Below, one piece after another: positions 6,485 to 7,854 of a stretch of 7,854 bases of DNA (its first letter is position 1; each line of letters begins with the position of its first letter). A program made the position numbers and the translations under genes. The stretch comes from an uncultured Bacteroidales bacterium (GTDB lineage: Bacteria > Bacteroidota > Bacteroidia > Bacteroidales > UBA4417). The stretch covers positions 1 through 7,854 of the forward strand of contig CAIXAQ010000762.1 of assembly GCA_903917425.1 (NCBI GenBank), in the 5' to 3' direction. The notes beneath the pieces are model-generated. The model worked only from the letters and a program-made list of their open reading frames with translations. It made no database searches and was not told the DNA's origin.

Positions 6485-7270
6485 ATGAACAAAAAATCCA
6501 TTGCATTTAAACTGTTTTTTATAGCAATCATCAGTTTATCTGTAATTTCGTGCGTACCTTACTCAAAAATCAAATACTTACAGGAGAAAGAAGGTGAAGC
6601 CCAGGTTTATGATTTCCAGAACAAAATACCTGATTACAGACTTAAATCCGGTGATTACCTCTACATCAAGATTCTGACGCTGGACGAGAAAAGCAACGAA
6701 ATATTTGCAAGTGCCACAGGTTCAGGTAACAGGGATTATGTGACCTACAGTGATCAAAACCTCTATTTGACCAGCTACCTGGTAAACGACTCGGGATATA
6801 TCACTTTTCCACTTTTAGGAAAAATTGAAGCCCGGGGACATACGGTAACCGAAATGGAAGTAAGCCTGAATAAGGCAGCCAGGGAAATCATTAAAGAAGC
6901 AAGCGTAGTTGTAAAACTGGTCCTTTTTAACGTTTCAGTACTTGGTGAGGTTAAAAACCCAGGCAAATATCCTGTTTATACAAACAGGCTAAACATTTTC
7001 GAAGCTTTTGCCATGGCCAACGACCTGACAACTTTTGCCGACCGAAGTAAAGTACAGGTTATCAGGGTCGAAAACAATAAAAACAATGTTGTAACACTCG
7101 ACTTGCTGGGTAAAGATATTCTTTCGTCGCCCTATTATTATCTTCAGCCCAACGACATCATTTACGTGGAACCAATGAAGTATAAGACCTATGGTTTCGA
7201 AGCCTTCCCTTATGTACTGGTATTCTCAACAATAACAACCGCACTTCTTATCGCATCATTTTTTAAATAA
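6485..7270 (+). CDS. Wza-like polysaccharide export outer-membrane lipoprotein
   Basis: A probable outer-membrane export channel subunit for capsule or exopolysaccharide, 261 residues, matching the short Bacteroidota Wza-like proteins. A lipoprotein signal peptide spans residues 1-22 with a hydrophobic core and lipobox VISC (lipidated C23), followed by the family-typical VPYSKIKYLQ. The polysaccharide export domain begins near YRLKSGDYLYIKI and continues through GYITFPLLGKIEARGHT to about residue 150. An SLBB-type domain follows, starting at VSVLGEVKNPGKYPVY and including LQPNDIIYVEP. A hydrophobic segment near residues 238-259, ending in FFK, could be the C-terminal helix that crosses the outer membrane, as in Wza. 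The ATG at 6485 was chosen over the in-frame TTG at 6470 because it puts the charged MNKK directly before the signal core. The stop overlaps the next start (TAATG), implying translational coupling. Substrate unknown. Confidence 0.92.
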   Translation: MNKKSIAFKLFFIAIISLSVISCVPYSKIKYLQEKEGEAQVYDFQNKIPDYRLKSGDYLYIKILTLDEKSNEIFASATGSGNRDYVTYSDQNLYLTSYLVNDSGYITFPLLGKIEARGHTVTEMEVSLNKAAREIIKEASVVVKLVLFNVSVLGEVKNPGKYPVYTNRLNIFEAFAMANDLTTFADRSKVQVIRVENNKNNVVTLDLLGKDILSSPYYYLQPNDIIYVEPMKYKTYGFEAFPYVLVFSTITTALLIASFFK

Positions 7271-7854
7271 TGGACAATAGAATCAATAATTATAACGAAC
7301 CACAGCAGGAGCAGTCAGTCGATATTATAGCTCTTTTTTACAAATTCCTCAACTACTGGTACTTGTTCTTTATTACCATCGTATTGGTAATGCTTATCGC
7401 GTTTTTATTTAATAAATATACTACACCTGTATATAAGGTAAAATCAACTGTACTTATTTCGGAGGAAAAAGGTGGCATGAACGATATGCAGTCCATGCTT
7501 GGTTTTGGGAATATCACCAATACACAAAAACTGCAGAACCAGATAGGTATATTAAAGTCGCGCTCGCTGGTTTCTCGTACCTTAAAATCGTTAGACTTTT
7601 ATGTTTCCTATTTCAAAGAGAACAATTTCGTTACCACCGAAATTTACACCGATTCACCCTTTAAAGTATTTGTTGATACTTCACACACTCAACCCATCGG
7701 GAATTTAAAATTTTTCATTACTATTCTGTCAGATAAAGAATACCGCCTTGAAGCCGACGGACAGGATCTGATGCCATACAGTTATTCAACGTATAAGGAA
7801 GGCACAAAGAAAATTGCACTCCTCAAATACGATAAAAATTACCGTTTTGGCGAA
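7270..7854 (+). CDS. Wzz/Wzc-like polysaccharide co-polymerase (3' end cut off)
   Basis: The first 195 residues of an inner-membrane chain-length regulator or tyrosine autokinase of exopolysaccharide export. The ATG overlaps the stop of the preceding gene by one base. A polar N terminus rich in Asn and Gln leads to VDIIALFYKFLNYWY, the usual entry of a Wzz domain, then a membrane segment at about 30-47 and a periplasmic part with YKVKSTVLISEE and LQNQIGILKSRSLVSRTL, both typical of this family. Pairing with a Wza-like gene in this order is the standard export arrangement. In Bacteroidota such proteins are often about 700-800 residues with a C-terminal BY-kinase domain (Walker A/B motifs and a Tyr-rich tail); whether that domain is present lies beyond the window. 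The family is clear, the kinase part is inferred. Confidence 0.88.
   Translation, partial: MDNRINNYNEPQQEQSVDIIALFYKFLNYWYLFFITIVLVMLIAFLFNKYTTPVYKVKSTVLISEEKGGMNDMQSMLGFGNITNTQKLQNQIGILKSRSLVSRTLKSLDFYVSYFKENNFVTTEIYTDSPFKVFVDTSHTQPIGNLKFFITILSDKEYRLEADGQDLMPYSYSTYKEGTKKIALLKYDKNYRFGE

Overview
The window looks like chromosomal DNA of a member of the Bacteroidota, probably of the Bacteroidales/Marinilabiliales type. The evidence is: promoter-like boxes of the TAnnTTTG type instead of sigma70 boxes, start codons without clear Shine-Dalgarno sequences, a Wza-like export lipoprotein of the short Bacteroidota form, a topoisomerase I without zinc ribbons, and an arginase-fold protein of a form I associate with this phylum. 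The genus cannot be fixed from the sequence. There are six protein genes, two of them cut by the window edges. I see no tRNA, rRNA, insertion sequence or CRISPR array, and no gene-free stretch exceeds about 250 bases.

Layout. The left edge (2-997, +) carries the last 331 residues of an FAD-dependent oxidoreductase of the DAO family. A 189-base convergent gap follows and holds an array of six degenerate 8-base repeats. Two minus-strand genes come next, read in the order topA (4797-2473) then an arginase-fold, formimidoylglutamase-like gene (2362-1187). Their 110-base gap holds a second, different 8-base repeat array and a short 7-base one. A 251-base divergent gap separates topA from miaB (5049-6380, +) and has outward-facing promoter candidates for both. 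After miaB and a further promoter candidate comes the start of an envelope polysaccharide export operon: a Wza-like outer-membrane lipoprotein (6485-7270) and, overlapping it by one base, a Wzz/Wzc-like inner-membrane co-polymerase (7270 to the right edge).

How it works together. topA (DNA supercoiling) and miaB (ms2i6A37 tRNA modification) are housekeeping genes. The two export proteins should act together to build and span the envelope with a capsule or exopolysaccharide; glycosyltransferase genes and the rest of the co-polymerase would be expected to the right. The role of the arginase-fold protein is open: three of the six residues that hold the two manganese ions in arginases are replaced, so it may not be a ureohydrolase at all. 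That gene, and the octamer arrays on both sides of it, are the most interesting parts of an otherwise ordinary region. I found no convincing new multi-gene system.
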